A program made the translations under genes and the position numbers. From assembly GCF_022808175.1 (NCBI RefSeq), contig NZ_JALGBX010000009.1:247854-311853 (forward strand): a DNA stretch of 64,000 nt, given 5' to 3'. Below the pieces are notes generated by a model. The model did no database searches and was not told the DNA's origin. It saw only the letters and a program-made list of their open reading frames with translations. This stretch comes from Streptomyces sp. AP-93. GTDB lineage: Bacteria; Actinomycetota; Actinomycetes; Streptomycetales; Streptomycetaceae. This document shows positions 8,169 through 18,272 of the stretch, in pieces. Within the stretch, counting starts at the first letter, position 1. Every line of letters begins with the position of its first letter.

Positions 8169-8606
8169 TCAGCTCCCCTGCTCCTGCTGCGTGTTCGTGG
8201 CGTCGATCTCTGCGACGAGGCCCTCGATCAGGCCCTTGATCTCGTCCCGGATGGGGCGCACGGCCTCGACGCCCTGGCCCGCGGGGTCCTCCAGCTGCCA
8301 GTCCAGATAGGTCTTGCCGGGGAAGTACGGGCAGGCATCGCCGCAGCCCATGGTGATGATGTAGTCGGAGGCCTGCGCGGCCTCGGGGGTGAGGACCTTC
8401 GGCTTCTGGTCGGAGATGTCGATGCCCAGCTCGGCCATGGCGGCGACGGCCGAGGGATTGATCTGCTCGCCGGGAACGGATCCCGCGGAACGGACCTCGA
8501 CCCGGTCTCCCGCGAGGTGGCGCAGGAAGCCGGCAGCCATCTGCGAGCGGCCCGCGTTGTGGATGCACACGAACAGCACGGAGGCGAGCGGCGGGGTGGA
8601 CAGCAT
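8169..8606 (-). CDS. arsC: Arsenate reductase, low-molecular-weight phosphatase type
   Basis: Reduces arsenate to arsenite. The 145-residue protein has the LMW-PTPase P-loop C-x5-R (FVCIHNAGRSQMAAGFLR), the conserved AGSVPGEQINPSAVAAM segment, and the two later cysteines in MGCGDACPYFPGK that shuttle the disulphide in thioredoxin-linked ArsC. It ends in a Gln/Glu-rich tail. Start at 8606 (MLSTPP) because AAGGAAG stands 5 nt upstream; an upstream in-frame ATG at 8621 lacks one. Divergent from arsR, with the operator between them. Close paralogue of the arsC at 42613-43044. Confidence 0.95.
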   Translation of the reverse strand: MLSTPPLASVLFVCIHNAGRSQMAAGFLRHLAGDRVEVRSAGSVPGEQINPSAVAAMAELGIDISDQKPKVLTPEAAQASDYIITMGCGDACPYFPGKTYLDWQLEDPAGQGVEAVRPIRDEIKGLIEGLVAEIDATNTQQEQGS

Positions 8607-8699
8607 CGGTACTTCCTTCATCAGCAGGGCCAAGGGTCGACCGGGCCGGCCATCGCGCTCAGGCGGCAACGGATCAGCCTGGACTGGTATCAGCCCTGG

Positions 8700-8717
8700 G
8701 TGATGTGACAGTATCAG
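8700..8717. promoter_or_regulatory. Candidate ArsR operator, locus 1
   Basis: GTGATGTGACAGTATCAG lies in the divergent arsC-arsR gap and ends 3 nt before the arsR start. The same 17 bases preceded by C occur at the equivalent place in locus 2 (43777-43794), where the arms CTGAT/ATCAG are symmetric. Conservation between diverged paralogous loci argues that this is the operator for this ArsR class. Confidence 0.6.
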
Positions 8718-8720
8718 TCC

Positions 8721-9035
8721 ATGATGACGTCAGTCGACACTGATCTGCTCCGGGTTCTCGCCGATCCGCTCAGGCTCCAGATCGTGACCCTCCTCGCCCG
8801 GGAAACGCTCTGCACCACGCACTTGGTCGAGGAGACGGGTGCCAGGCAGACGAATCTCTCCAACCACCTGAAGGTGCTGCGCGAGGCCGGGTTCGTGGAG
8901 ACGGAGCCGTGCGGAAGGTTCACCTACTACCGCCTGCGCCCGGACGTCATCGAAGCGCTCGCCGGTCAGTTCGCCGCCCTCGCGTCCACCGCGCGCCTCA
9001 CTGCCGAATCGAACTTCAAGCGGTCCTGTCCGTAG
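8721..9035 (+). CDS. arsR: ArsR-family arsenic-responsive repressor
   Basis: A 104-residue winged-helix repressor (LADPLRLQIVTLLARETLCTTHLVEETGARQTNLSNHLKVLREAGFVETEPCGRFTYYRL). Cysteines in the recognition region (LCTTHL, EPCGR) and at the C-terminus (KRSCP) are candidate As(III) ligands; this subgroup lacks the ELCVCDL motif of enteric ArsR. The candidate operator abuts the start, so it represses its own operon and arsC. Followed by the aquaporin gene, 37 nt away. About 85% identical by eye to the ArsR at 43798. Confidence 0.93.
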   Translation: MMTSVDTDLLRVLADPLRLQIVTLLARETLCTTHLVEETGARQTNLSNHLKVLREAGFVETEPCGRFTYYRLRPDVIEALAGQFAALASTARLTAESNFKRSCP

Positions 9036-9072
9036 CCCGCTCACCCCCTCACCTGCCCGAGGAGAACCTGCC

Positions 9073-9849
9073 GTGACCGCCCCCGAGCCCGCCACCGACG
9101 CCATAGCCGGTGACGAGCCCCAGCCCGCACCCGGCGCGACCCCGCCCCGCACCCCGCTGATCGCCCGCGCCGCCGCCGAGCTGGTGGGCTCCGCCGCCCT
9201 GGTCGCGATCGTCGTCGGCTCCGGCATCCAGGCCACGCAGCTCACCCAGGACGTGGCGCTCCAGCTCCTGGCCAACTCCACCGCCACCGTCTTCGGCCTC
9301 GGCGTCCTCATCACCCTCCTCGGCCCGGTGTCCGGCGCCCACTTCAACCCGGCCGTCACCCTGGCCGAGTGGTGGACCGCCCGCCGCGGCGGAGCGGGCG
9401 TCACGGCGCGCGAGGCGGCCGTCTACGTCCCCTCGCAGATCGTCGGCGCCGTCGCGGGCGCGATCCTCGCCGACGCGATGTTCGGCGAGCCGCTGGTGAA
9501 GTGGTCCACGCACGACCGCTCCGCCGGGAACCTCCTCCTGGGCGAGGTCGTGGCCACGGCGGGCTTGATCCTGCTCGTCTTCGGCCTGGCGCGGACAGAC
9601 CGCCTGCGCTTCGCGCCCGTAGCGGTGGCCTCGTACATCGGTGCCGCGTACTGGTTCACCTCCTCCACCTCCTTCGCGAACCCGGCGGTGACGATCGGCC
9701 GCGCCTTCACCGACACCTTCGCGGGCATCGCCCCCGCCTCGGTCCCGGCATTCGTCGGCGTGCAGCTGCTCGGTGCCGCCATGGGCCTGGCCCTGGTCGC
9801 GGTCATCTTCATGCGGGGCGAGACGGACGGCGGGTCGCCCTCCGCATGA
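9073..9849 (+). CDS. Aquaglyceroporin-like channel of the ars operon
   Basis: A 258-residue MIP-family channel with six membrane helices and both half-helix motifs, HFNPAVT (first) and FANPAVT (second). In ars operons such channels (AqpS type in Sinorhizobium) let arsenite diffuse out after ArsC reduces arsenate; here arsR and arsC are adjacent, supporting that role. The N-terminal about 30 residues are Pro/Ala-rich and cytoplasmic. GTG start with GAGGAGAACC upstream. The gene's end overlaps the ATG of an arsO stub exactly as the intact arsO overlaps its aquaporin gene in locus 2. Confidence 0.9.
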   Translation: MTAPEPATDAIAGDEPQPAPGATPPRTPLIARAAAELVGSAALVAIVVGSGIQATQLTQDVALQLLANSTATVFGLGVLITLLGPVSGAHFNPAVTLAEWWTARRGGAGVTAREAAVYVPSQIVGAVAGAILADAMFGEPLVKWSTHDRSAGNLLLGEVVATAGLILLVFGLARTDRLRFAPVAVASYIGAAYWFTSSTSFANPAVTIGRAFTDTFAGIAPASVPAFVGVQLLGAAMGLALVAVIFMRGETDGGSPSA

Positions 9850-9890
9850 CGCAGTAGACGGACGTGGTGGTGATCCAGGCGCCGAGGAGT
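9846..9890 (+). pseudogene. arsO 5' remnant (about 10 codons, internal stop)
   Basis: The ATGA overlap and the following bases match the start of arsO at 44942 (MTQQTDVLVIGG): here the reading is M-T-Q-stop-T-D-V-V-V-I and homology ends after about 30 bases, directly before arsN1. CAG has become TAG at codon 4. The rest of arsO, and everything that separates arsO from arsN1 in locus 2, is absent, so this is a deletion scar. Confidence 0.8.
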
Positions 9891-9901
9891 TCGGCGCGCC
9901 C

Positions 9902-9937
9902 GAAGTCTTCAGTCGATCCGAAGTCTTCAGTCGATCC
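9902..9937. repeat. Two perfect 18-bp direct repeats at the arsN1 3' end
   Basis: GAAGTCTTCAGTCGATCC occurs twice in tandem. The second copy encodes the last residues and stop of arsN1. It sits at the junction of the arsO remnant and arsN1, so it may be a by-product of the deletion that fused them. Confidence 0.85.
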
Positions 9938-10421
9938 GCGGGCTGCGGCGCTCCAGCAGGACGACGTCGCGCCACACGCCGCGGTGGCGGCCGATGCGCG
10001 CGCGGGTGCCGATGACGCGGAAGCCGGCCCGCTGGTGCAGGGCCAGGCTCGCGGTGTTCTCGGGGAAGATCCCGCACTGGATCGTCCAGATGCCCGCCGC
10101 CTCGGTCGAGGCGATCAGCGCGTCGAGCAGGGCGCGGGCGACGCCGCGGCCCCGGGCGCCGGGGTGCACGTAGACGGAGTGCTCGACCACGCCCGCGTAC
10201 GCGCACCGGTCCGAGACCTTGGACGCGGCCACCCAGCCGAGCAGCTTCCCCTCCTGGCCGACCGCGACGAAGCGGTGTCCGGGCAGTTTGGCCGCGTCGA
10301 AGGCCTCCCAGGCGGGGGCCTCCGTCTCGAAGGTGGCGTTGCCCTCGTCGATCCCGGCTTCGTAGATCGCCAGGACCTCGTCCGCGTGCGCCCGGGCCAG
10401 CGGCTCGATGCGGATGCTCAT
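9927..10421 (-). CDS. arsN1: GNAT N-acetyltransferase, ArsN1/PAT-like
   Basis: A 164-residue acetyltransferase of the phosphinothricin acetyltransferase group (FETEAPAWEAFDAAKLPGHRFVAV..GWVAASKVSDRCAYAGVVEHSVYVHPGARGRGVARALLDALI..GIFPENTASLALHQRAGF). The acetyl-CoA loop is RGRGVA. ArsN1 enzymes in ars operons acetylate arsinothricin, an arsenical mimic of glutamate; the ars context here favours that over phosphinothricin, but the substrate is inferred. Start codon overlaps the ArsR stop by ATGA, so it is co-expressed with that repressor. Paralogue at 51758. Confidence 0.88.
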   Translation of the reverse strand: MSIRIEPLARAHADEVLAIYEAGIDEGNATFETEAPAWEAFDAAKLPGHRFVAVGQEGKLLGWVAASKVSDRCAYAGVVEHSVYVHPGARGRGVARALLDALIASTEAAGIWTIQCGIFPENTASLALHQRAGFRVIGTRARIGRHRGVWRDVVLLERRSPRID

Positions 10422-10783
10422 CCCGAGGCCGCCCGGGTCAGCAGGGCGCCCATCGCGGCGAGGACGGCGGGCTCCACACGGTAGTAGACCCAGGTGCCGC
10501 GCCGCTCGGAGGAGAGCAGGCCGGCGTCCTTGAGCTTCTTCAGGTGGTGGGAGACCGTCGGCTGGGAGACGCCCACGTCGGAGATGTCGCACACGCAGGC
10601 CTCTCCGCCCTCGTGCGAGGCGACGGCCGAGAACAGCCGCAGGCGCACCGGGTCACCCAGGGCCTTGAACATCACCGCGGTCCGCTCGGCCTCCTCGGCC
10701 GTCAGCGGGCGCTCCGACAGGGGCGGGCAGCAGGGCGCAATGGGCTGCGGCTCCAGGAGCGGCATCACCTCGGAAAGGGACAT
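10418..10783 (-). CDS. arsR: ArsR-family repressor with CxC metal site
   Basis: A 121-residue winged-helix repressor. It has the classical As(III)/Sb(III) site in helix 3 (GGEACVCDISDVGVSQPTVSHHLKKLKDAGLL) and an extra N-terminal CC pair (PIAPCCPPLSERPLTAEEAERTAVMFKALGDPVRLRLF). Start set at the ATG 10783; longer frames are antisense to the divergent monooxygenase. It co-transcribes arsN1 and is divergent from the FAD monooxygenase, with a shared operator region between. Near-identical in layout to the ArsR at 52646. Confidence 0.93.
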   Translation of the reverse strand: MSLSEVMPLLEPQPIAPCCPPLSERPLTAEEAERTAVMFKALGDPVRLRLFSAVASHEGGEACVCDISDVGVSQPTVSHHLKKLKDAGLLSSERRGTWVYYRVEPAVLAAMGALLTRAASG

Positions 10784-10802
10784 GCGCCCATCATCCCCGG
10801 CG

Positions 10803-10820
10803 ATTAGATGGATGTCTATG
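10803..10820. promoter_or_regulatory. Candidate ArsR operator (ATAGATG-N-TGTCTATG type)
   Basis: ATTAGATGGATGTCTATG matches 14 of 18 positions of the CATAGATGACTGTCTATG operator found upstream of the arsP/arsR units at 26 and 27.8 kb, and 16 of 18 of the equivalent site at 53026. It is followed by a near-palindrome GACGAACGTC (GACGTACGTC in locus 2). It lies between arsR and the divergent FAD monooxygenase. Confidence 0.55.
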
Positions 10821-10898
10821 TTGACGAACGTCGATACAGCGTGCCAGCCTGGAGGTGCGAGGGCATCGATGGATGTCGAATCAGAGAGCGGGCCGCGC

Positions 10899-10962
10899 GA
10901 AGCGGCCCAGTGAAGCAGCCCAGTGAAGTGGCCCAGTGAAGTGGCCCAGTGAAGCAGCCAGG
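10899..10962. repeat. Tandem 13-bp repeats upstream of the monooxygenase gene
   Basis: Four full 13-bp units (GAAGCGGCCCAGT, GAAGCAGCCCAGT, then GAAGTGGCCCAGT twice) and a fifth partial unit run directly into the ribosome-binding site (GGGGAG) of the gene starting at 10973. The repeat is absent from the paralogous leader at 53060-53121, so it arose in this copy. Confidence 0.88.
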
Positions 10963-10972
10963 GGAGCCCGTC

Positions 10973-12331
10973 ATGAACGCGTCCACCGAAGCCCTGCCCG
11001 TCGTCGTGATCGGCGCCGGACCGATCGGCCTCGCGGCCGCGACCCGGCTCGTCGAGCGGGACATCGAGCCCCTCGTACTGGAGGCTGGCCCCACCGCCGC
11101 CTCCGCGGTCCGCGCGTGGGCGCACGTACGCCTCTTCTCCACCTGGGGAGAGGTCGTCGACCCGGCCGCCGAGAAGCTCCTCGCCCCCACCGGCTGGACC
11201 AAGCCCGACGCCGGCACCTACCCCTCCGGCGGGGACTGGGCGGAGCTCTACCTCCAGCCCCTGGCCGACGTCCTCGGCGAGCGCGTGCTCTACGGCGCGA
11301 CCGTCACCGGCGTGTCCCGGACCGGCCGTGACCGGATCGTCGACACCGACCGCGAGGCCCAGCCCTTCGTGATCCACTACACCGCAGGCGACGGCAGCGA
11401 GGCCCGCGTCTTCGCCCGCGCCGTGATCGACGCTTCCGGCACCTGGTCCACGCCGAGCCCGGCCGGCGGCAGCGGCCTTCCGGCCCTCGGCGAGCACGCA
11501 GCGGCCGACCGCATCACGTACCGCGTCCCGGACCTCAAGGACCCGGCCGTGCGCGCCCGATACGCGGGGAAGCGCACCGCAGTCATCGGCTCCGGAGCCT
11601 CCGCCTTCACCGCCCTCGCCCACCTGGCCGACCTCGCGAAGCAGGAGTCCGGCACGCACGCCGCCTGGATCCTGCGCCGCGGCATCTCCGGCTCCACCTT
11701 CGGCGGCGGCGCCTCGGACCAGCTCCCCGCGCGCGGCGCCCTCGGCCTCGCCGCCAAGGCAGCCGTCGACGACGGCCACGCCGACGCCGTCACCGGCTTC
11801 CGCACCGAAGCCGTCGAGCGGGACTCCGACGGCCGCCTGGTCCTCGTCGGCGAGGTCGGCCGCCGCCTGGACCCGGTCGACGAGGTCATCGTCCTGACCG
11901 GCCTCCGCCCCGACCTCACCTTCCTGGACGAGCTCCGCCTCGGCCTGGACGAACGCCTCCAGGCCCCCACGGCCCTCGCCCCCCTGATCGACCCCAACCA
12001 GCACTCCTGCGGCACCGTCCGCCCCCACGGCGCCGCCGAGCTCTCCCACCCGGAGAAGGACGTCTACCTCGCCGGCATGAAGTCCTACGGCCGCGCCCCC
12101 ACCTTCCTGGCCATGACCGGCTACGAGCAGGTCCGCTCCATCGCCGCCGCCCTCGCCGGCGACCAGGAAGCCGCCGAACGCGTCGAGTTGACCCTCCCCG
12201 AAACCGGTGTCTGCGGCGGAGCCGGCCTCTTCGAACAGCCCACCGCAGCCGATAAGACCGACGGCGGCTGCTGTTCCGCCCCGGCCACCCTCATCATCGG
12301 CGCCCCCGCCACGGCCTCCGGCGGCTGCTGA
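10973..12331 (+). CDS. FAD-dependent NAD(P)-binding monooxygenase of the ars locus
   Basis: A 452-residue flavoprotein with an N-terminal FAD-binding Rossmann motif (VVVIGAGPIGLAAATRL), a second dinucleotide motif (AVIGSGASAFTALAHLA) and the C-terminal ATG-like motif region (VIVLTGLRPDLTFL). It ends in a Cys-rich tail (GVCGGAGLF, GGCCSAPA, and terminal SGGC) that could bind As(III) or supply a thiol. Family members recur in Streptomyces ars loci beside arsR; ArsO-like oxidation of an arsenical is plausible but not shown. Start MNASTE has GGGGAG upstream. Paralogue at 53122. Confidence 0.85.
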   Translation: MNASTEALPVVVIGAGPIGLAAATRLVERDIEPLVLEAGPTAASAVRAWAHVRLFSTWGEVVDPAAEKLLAPTGWTKPDAGTYPSGGDWAELYLQPLADVLGERVLYGATVTGVSRTGRDRIVDTDREAQPFVIHYTAGDGSEARVFARAVIDASGTWSTPSPAGGSGLPALGEHAAADRITYRVPDLKDPAVRARYAGKRTAVIGSGASAFTALAHLADLAKQESGTHAAWILRRGISGSTFGGGASDQLPARGALGLAAKAAVDDGHADAVTGFRTEAVERDSDGRLVLVGEVGRRLDPVDEVIVLTGLRPDLTFLDELRLGLDERLQAPTALAPLIDPNQHSCGTVRPHGAAELSHPEKDVYLAGMKSYGRAPTFLAMTGYEQVRSIAAALAGDQEAAERVELTLPETGVCGGAGLFEQPTAADKTDGGCCSAPATLIIGAPATASGGC

Positions 12332-12375
12332 CCGACCGGCGCCGGGCCGCCGGGCCGGCACCCGACGCAGCGCTG

Positions 12376-13044
12376 CTACTTCACGTCCTTGGCCAGGACG
12401 GCGACGGCGACCTTGCCCACCACCGTCGTCAGGACGTAGTTGGTCGAGCTGCTGAAAGCGACGCCCACGCCGGCGGGTATCGCCTTGGCCATGGCCTTCT
12501 GGGTGAAGGTGATGGACACCCGCTTGAACAACTGCTTGATCGTGATCAGGGCGGGGCCTCGCAGGTACTGGTAGACGAGCTTCTCGGCGATCTTCAGGAC
12601 CGCCGCCTTGCCGCCCTTCGCCGCCAGTTGTTCCGCCGAACCCGCCAACGCGAGCACGAAGGCGAGGTGCTTCTTGTCCTCACTGCTCAACTCGGTCTCG
12701 TACACCTCGACCAGGCACATGCACATGTCGACCTGGAGCTTGAGCACCACGGCGATATCAGTGAGACCGCCGCCCAGGACTGCGACCGCCGTCCCGACCC
12801 CCGGTATCACGCTCGGGGCCGCGGTGACCGCCCCGGCGGCTGCCGAGAGTTTGGAGTACCGGCCGATGAGCTTGGCGGCGATCCTGCGCTTGTCCTCCAG
12901 GCTCTCGGGCTCCCGCTTGAACTTCTTCTCGAAAGCCGCCCGGTAACCGCCCACGAGCTGAGTGGCCGCCTCCGGCGTGATAGCGATCGTCTCGACGGCC
13001 TTCTGGAGCCGGGACGGTTCGATCTCGTCTGTCGCGTCGTTCAT
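12376..13044 (-). CDS. EcsC-like protein
   Basis: A 222-residue protein with a mostly helical, amphipathic composition. A Gly/Ala/Pro-rich hydrophobic segment (AAAGAVTAAPSVIPGVGTAVAVLGGGLTDIAVVLKLQVDMCMCLVEVY) resembles the EcsC family core, and two further moderately hydrophobic regions follow. Start at MNDATDE, with upstream in-frame codons rejected as non-coding. It is convergent with the monooxygenase gene and upstream of, but divergent from, the restriction operon. Some EcsC-like proteins occur beside defence systems; no function can be assigned. Confidence 0.65.
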   Translation of the reverse strand: MNDATDEIEPSRLQKAVETIAITPEAATQLVGGYRAAFEKKFKREPESLEDKRRIAAKLIGRYSKLSAAAGAVTAAPSVIPGVGTAVAVLGGGLTDIAVVLKLQVDMCMCLVEVYETELSSEDKKHLAFVLALAGSAEQLAAKGGKAAVLKIAEKLVYQYLRGPALITIKQLFKRVSITFTQKAMAKAIPAGVGVAFSSSTNYVLTTVVGKVAVAVLAKDVK

Positions 13045-13289
13045 TTGCTTCCTCACCAGATCCGTTGCACCGCAGGCAGAGGACAACGTGGACTGTGCAC
13101 GCGGAGAAATCAACTCCCCGCTTTGATAAGAGGGGTTACCAGGACATCAACGGGTCTCTTCTTGACCGGCGGTAGGCTTCTGCAGTCCGTCGCCGACGGC
13201 TCCCCTGAGCCGTCACGGCGGACGCGATTCCACGGAGCTGCGTGGGCGTCCGCGAAAGCCCAAGCCCAAGCCCACGGGAGGGGAGACCG

Positions 13290-15440
13290 ATGAGCACCCC
13301 GACGCCGGTCGGCGGATCCCCCATCCTGCCCGGCCCCCTGTCCTGGCGTATCGGTTACGCCGAGATCGCCGCCCTCGCGCAGGTGAAGCGGCCCGTACCC
13401 ACCACCTGGAGCCGGCGCCACCGCGACTTCCCCGCACCGGTGACCCGCGAGGGCGGCAGCCCGCTCTTCGACGCCCGGGAGGTCGTGGACTGGCTGGTCC
13501 GGACCGGCCGCGGCAACGCCGAGCCCCGCCGCCTGCGGGCCGAGGCCGCCCTGCACACCCTCTCCGCCTGGCGGTCCTCCGGCCTCTCCGCCCCCGTTCT
13601 GGTGGGTGCGCTGACGGCCTTGATCTGCCTGCGCCAGCAGTGCGACGCCCCCGTCGGCGAGCACACCTGGGGCGACCTCCTCGATCAGGCCGCCGGCCTC
13701 GACGCGGAGGACACCTTCCTCCTCTCCGAGCTACGGGCCGTCCCCGACCCGGACCACCTGGGCCCGGCCCTGGGCGCACTCGCCGACGAACTGACCGAGG
13801 CCGCCTACACCCCCGCCGAAGCCTGCGACTGGGTCCTGGAGGCCCGCCGCCGCCTCGGCTCCCACGACCTGGCCGCCGACGAGCCCACCCCCGTGGTGGC
13901 CCGCGCCCTCGCGGCCCTGGCCGGCGTCGGCACCCTGGCCGACGAGTCCGTCCTCGCCACCCCGTACGCCCGCAGCGGCGACCTGCTCGCCGCCCTGCAC
14001 GCGGCGGCGCCCGAGGACTCCGGCCACACCTACCTCGCGGCCGAGCCCGATCCGACGCTCGCCCGTCTCGTCCGGCGCCGGATGCTCGTCCGGGGCGTGT
14101 TCGAGTTCTCGCTGGACGTCGCCGAGGGCGAGGAGCTGTCCACGGACGACTGGGGCGACCCGGACGTGCTCGTCTGCGCCCTCCCCTACGAAGCGGGCGA
14201 GACCCGCAGCGCACACCGGGCTCTGCAACGGATCCAGGACCTCGCCGACCACCTTGCCGACGGCTCGACGGCCGTCGTCCTCGGCCCGGCCGACGCGCTC
14301 GTCCGCCCACTTCCCCGGCACGGCGACGCGGACCGGCTGCGCCGCTCCTTCCTCGGCAAGGGGCTCCTCAAGGCGGCGATCAGCCTGCCCGACGGGGCCT
14401 TCGCCTACCGCCCGGGCTACCGCACCGCCGTCTGGATCCTGGCCCGCACTCCCGAGGACGAGCGCGCGGGCCGCGTCCTCCTCGCCGACTACTCCGCCCA
14501 GCCGCTCACCGGGACGGTCCTCGACGTGCTCGCCGAGGACATCGCCATCTGGCGGGCATCCGACTGGCGGGGAGACCGCCGGCACGAGCCCCGCCACGCG
14601 GCCGTCGTCCCCGCGAAGGAACTCGACGACCGGCCCGGCTCCGGATTCAGCCCTCAGCACCGCTCCCCCGAGGCCCGGTACACCAGCGCCGTCGTGGAAC
14701 GCCCCGCCCGCATCGCCGATGTGGAGCGGCACCTCGCCGCACTCGACGAGCGCGTGACGCGCCGGGCCGGCACCGACGGCCCTGTGAAGACCGGGGCCGT
14801 ACTGCGCCCCGAGGACCAACCGGTGCGCCGCACCACCATCCGCCGTCTCCTCAAGGACCGCCGCCTGCGCCGCCGCCCCGGCCACCGCATCGCCCCCGAA
14901 CACCTCTCGTCCGCCGGCCACTACGCGGTGATCGGGCCGGAGGAGATCCTCGGCAGCGCGCGATTCGGCAGCCGTCGCATCGACCGGGGCCTGGTCCTCA
15001 CGGCGTACGAACACGTCCAGTTCACCGAGCCGGGCGACCTCGTCGTCACCACGAGCCCGCGCTTCGGCGTCCGCGTCGACACCGAGGGCCTGTCGATCGT
15101 CGTCACCCCCGCCCGGATCCTGCGCGTGCACCCCGACGCCGACCCTCCGCTCCGGCCCCGGGTCCTGGCGGCGCTGCTGCGGGCCGCCGCCTCCGGGCAC
15201 GGCCGGACCAGCGGGGCCGTACGGGCCTCGCGCGGCATCGAGGAACTGAGCGTCCCGGACCTGGGGAGCGAGGAGCTGCAGCGCTACGAGGCCGTGCTCG
15301 CCGGGATCGAGCGCCGGGCGGAGCTGCTGCGGCAGCAGGCCGAGGCCCTCGACGACCTGGCCCGCATCACGGCCGGCGGCATGGCCGACGGCACCCTGAC
15401 CATCCAGAACCTGCCCGGACTTCCCGGAACCGACGACTGA
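13290..15440 (+). CDS. Degenerate N6-DNA-methylase-like protein heading the type I RM operon
   Basis: A 716-residue protein, stop 16 nt before hsdM. An N-terminal MerR/AlpA-like HTH segment (GYAEIAALAQVKRPVPTTWSRRHRDFPAPVTREGGSPLFDAREVVDWLVRTG) precedes a methylase-like core: YARSGDLLAALHAA is where a DPACGxG motif would be, and VLVCALPYEAGE replaces the catalytic NPP[FY]. Both key motifs are altered, so methylation is unlikely. The C-terminal third (ARYTSAVVERPARIADVERHL and later LVLTAYEHVQFTEPGDLVVTTSPRFGV) resembles a target-recognition/specificity region. Strong GGGAGGGGAG ribosome-binding site. It may be an accessory specificity or control subunit of the RM system. Confidence 0.7.
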   Translation: MSTPTPVGGSPILPGPLSWRIGYAEIAALAQVKRPVPTTWSRRHRDFPAPVTREGGSPLFDAREVVDWLVRTGRGNAEPRRLRAEAALHTLSAWRSSGLSAPVLVGALTALICLRQQCDAPVGEHTWGDLLDQAAGLDAEDTFLLSELRAVPDPDHLGPALGALADELTEAAYTPAEACDWVLEARRRLGSHDLAADEPTPVVARALAALAGVGTLADESVLATPYARSGDLLAALHAAAPEDSGHTYLAAEPDPTLARLVRRRMLVRGVFEFSLDVAEGEELSTDDWGDPDVLVCALPYEAGETRSAHRALQRIQDLADHLADGSTAVVLGPADALVRPLPRHGDADRLRRSFLGKGLLKAAISLPDGAFAYRPGYRTAVWILARTPEDERAGRVLLADYSAQPLTGTVLDVLAEDIAIWRASDWRGDRRHEPRHAAVVPAKELDDRPGSGFSPQHRSPEARYTSAVVERPARIADVERHLAALDERVTRRAGTDGPVKTGAVLRPEDQPVRRTTIRRLLKDRRLRRRPGHRIAPEHLSSAGHYAVIGPEEILGSARFGSRRIDRGLVLTAYEHVQFTEPGDLVVTTSPRFGVRVDTEGLSIVVTPARILRVHPDADPPLRPRVLAALLRAAASGHGRTSGAVRASRGIEELSVPDLGSEELQRYEAVLAGIERRAELLRQQAEALDDLARITAGGMADGTLTIQNLPGLPGTDD

Positions 15441-15456
15441 AGGAGTGGCCCACCTC

Positions 15457-17084
<1,628 letters not shown>

Positions 17085-17088
<4 letters not shown>

Positions 17089-18272
17089 CCTCGTGGGACG
17101 TCACCACCATCGGCCGGGCATCGCTGGTCGTCACCAAGGGCACGACCCCGACCAGCATCGGACGGACATTCACGCAGTCCGGAATCCCCTTCGTCAAGGT
17201 CGAGTCGATCCAGACGGACGGCCTCGTCGACCTGCGGAAGACGGCGTTCATCGACGAGGAGACCCACCGGGCCCTGAGCCGCTCGGCGCTCCAGGTCGAC
17301 GACATCCTGTTCACCATCGCGGGAACCATCGGGCGGGCGGCTCAGGTGACCGCCGACGTCACGCCGGGGAACACGAACCAGGCCGTGGCCATCATCAGGC
17401 CCGATCGCCGGGTGGTGGAGCCGCGTTTCGTCCTCTACTGCCTCCGCGACAAGCAGCGCGTACAGAAGGCGCAGTCGAGGGTCGTGCAGTCCGTCCAGGC
17501 CAACCTGAGCCTGAGCGAACTGCGCGCGGTAGAGATTCCCCTTCCGTCGCTCCAGGAACAGCGGGCGATCGCCTCGGTCCTGGGAGCCCTGGACGACAAG
17601 ATCGCCGTCAACGAGCGCATCACGGCCACGGCCGACGAACTGTCCGGCTCCCTCTTCCGCCGCGCCGTGCTGCACTCCCCGGACCAGTCCACCGCGCGCC
17701 CCCTGTCGGAGACGTCCGAATTCGTCAACGGCCGCGCATTCACCAAGGATTCCACCGGAACCGGCCGCATGGTGGTGCGGATCGCAGAGATCAACAGCGG
17801 TCCGGGGAGCTCCACGGTGTACAACGATATCGATGTGCCGGAGAAGCACCTCGCCAGGCCCGGCGACGTGCTGTTCGCCTGGTCGGGCTCGCTGACCGTG
17901 GCACGCTGGTTCCGCCCTGAGGCGATCATCAACCAGCACATCTTCAAGTGCATCCCGAAGAACGGGTATCCGCAGTGGCTGGTCAGCCAACTCGTGCACC
18001 GGAAGATCGACGAGTTCCGGGCCATCGCCGCGGACAAGGCAACCACCATGGGCCACATCCAGCGCAAGCACCTGGACGAACCGGTGCACGTTCCGGCGCC
18101 CGGGGCTCTGCGCACCCTGAACGCCGAGATCGGCCCCCTCTGGGACCGCGCCCTCGTTGCCGAGCAGGAATCGCTGACCCTCGCCGCCCTCCGCGACACC
18201 CTCCTCCCCCAGCTCATGTCCGGCCGCCTCCGCGTCCGTGACGCCGAGAAGACCGTCGAGGACCACGCATGA
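17085..18272 (+). CDS. hsdS: Type I restriction-modification specificity subunit
   Basis: Recognises the target DNA for both methylation and cleavage. The 395-residue protein has two target-recognition halves: the first with GIPFVKVESIQTDG and a central conserved helix (LPSLQEQRAIASVLGALDDKIAVNERI), the second with MVVRIAEINSGPG and a C-terminal helix (LRDTLLPQLMSGRLRVRDAEK). Both halves end in the LP.lxEQ..I/LLPxLMSGxL-type conserved repeats. Translationally coupled to hsdM and hsdR by ATGA overlaps. Confidence 0.95.

Noticed and set aside
10899..10962. Possible CRISPR-like array
   Set aside because: Units are 13 bp directly abutting, with no spacers and no cas genes in the window.
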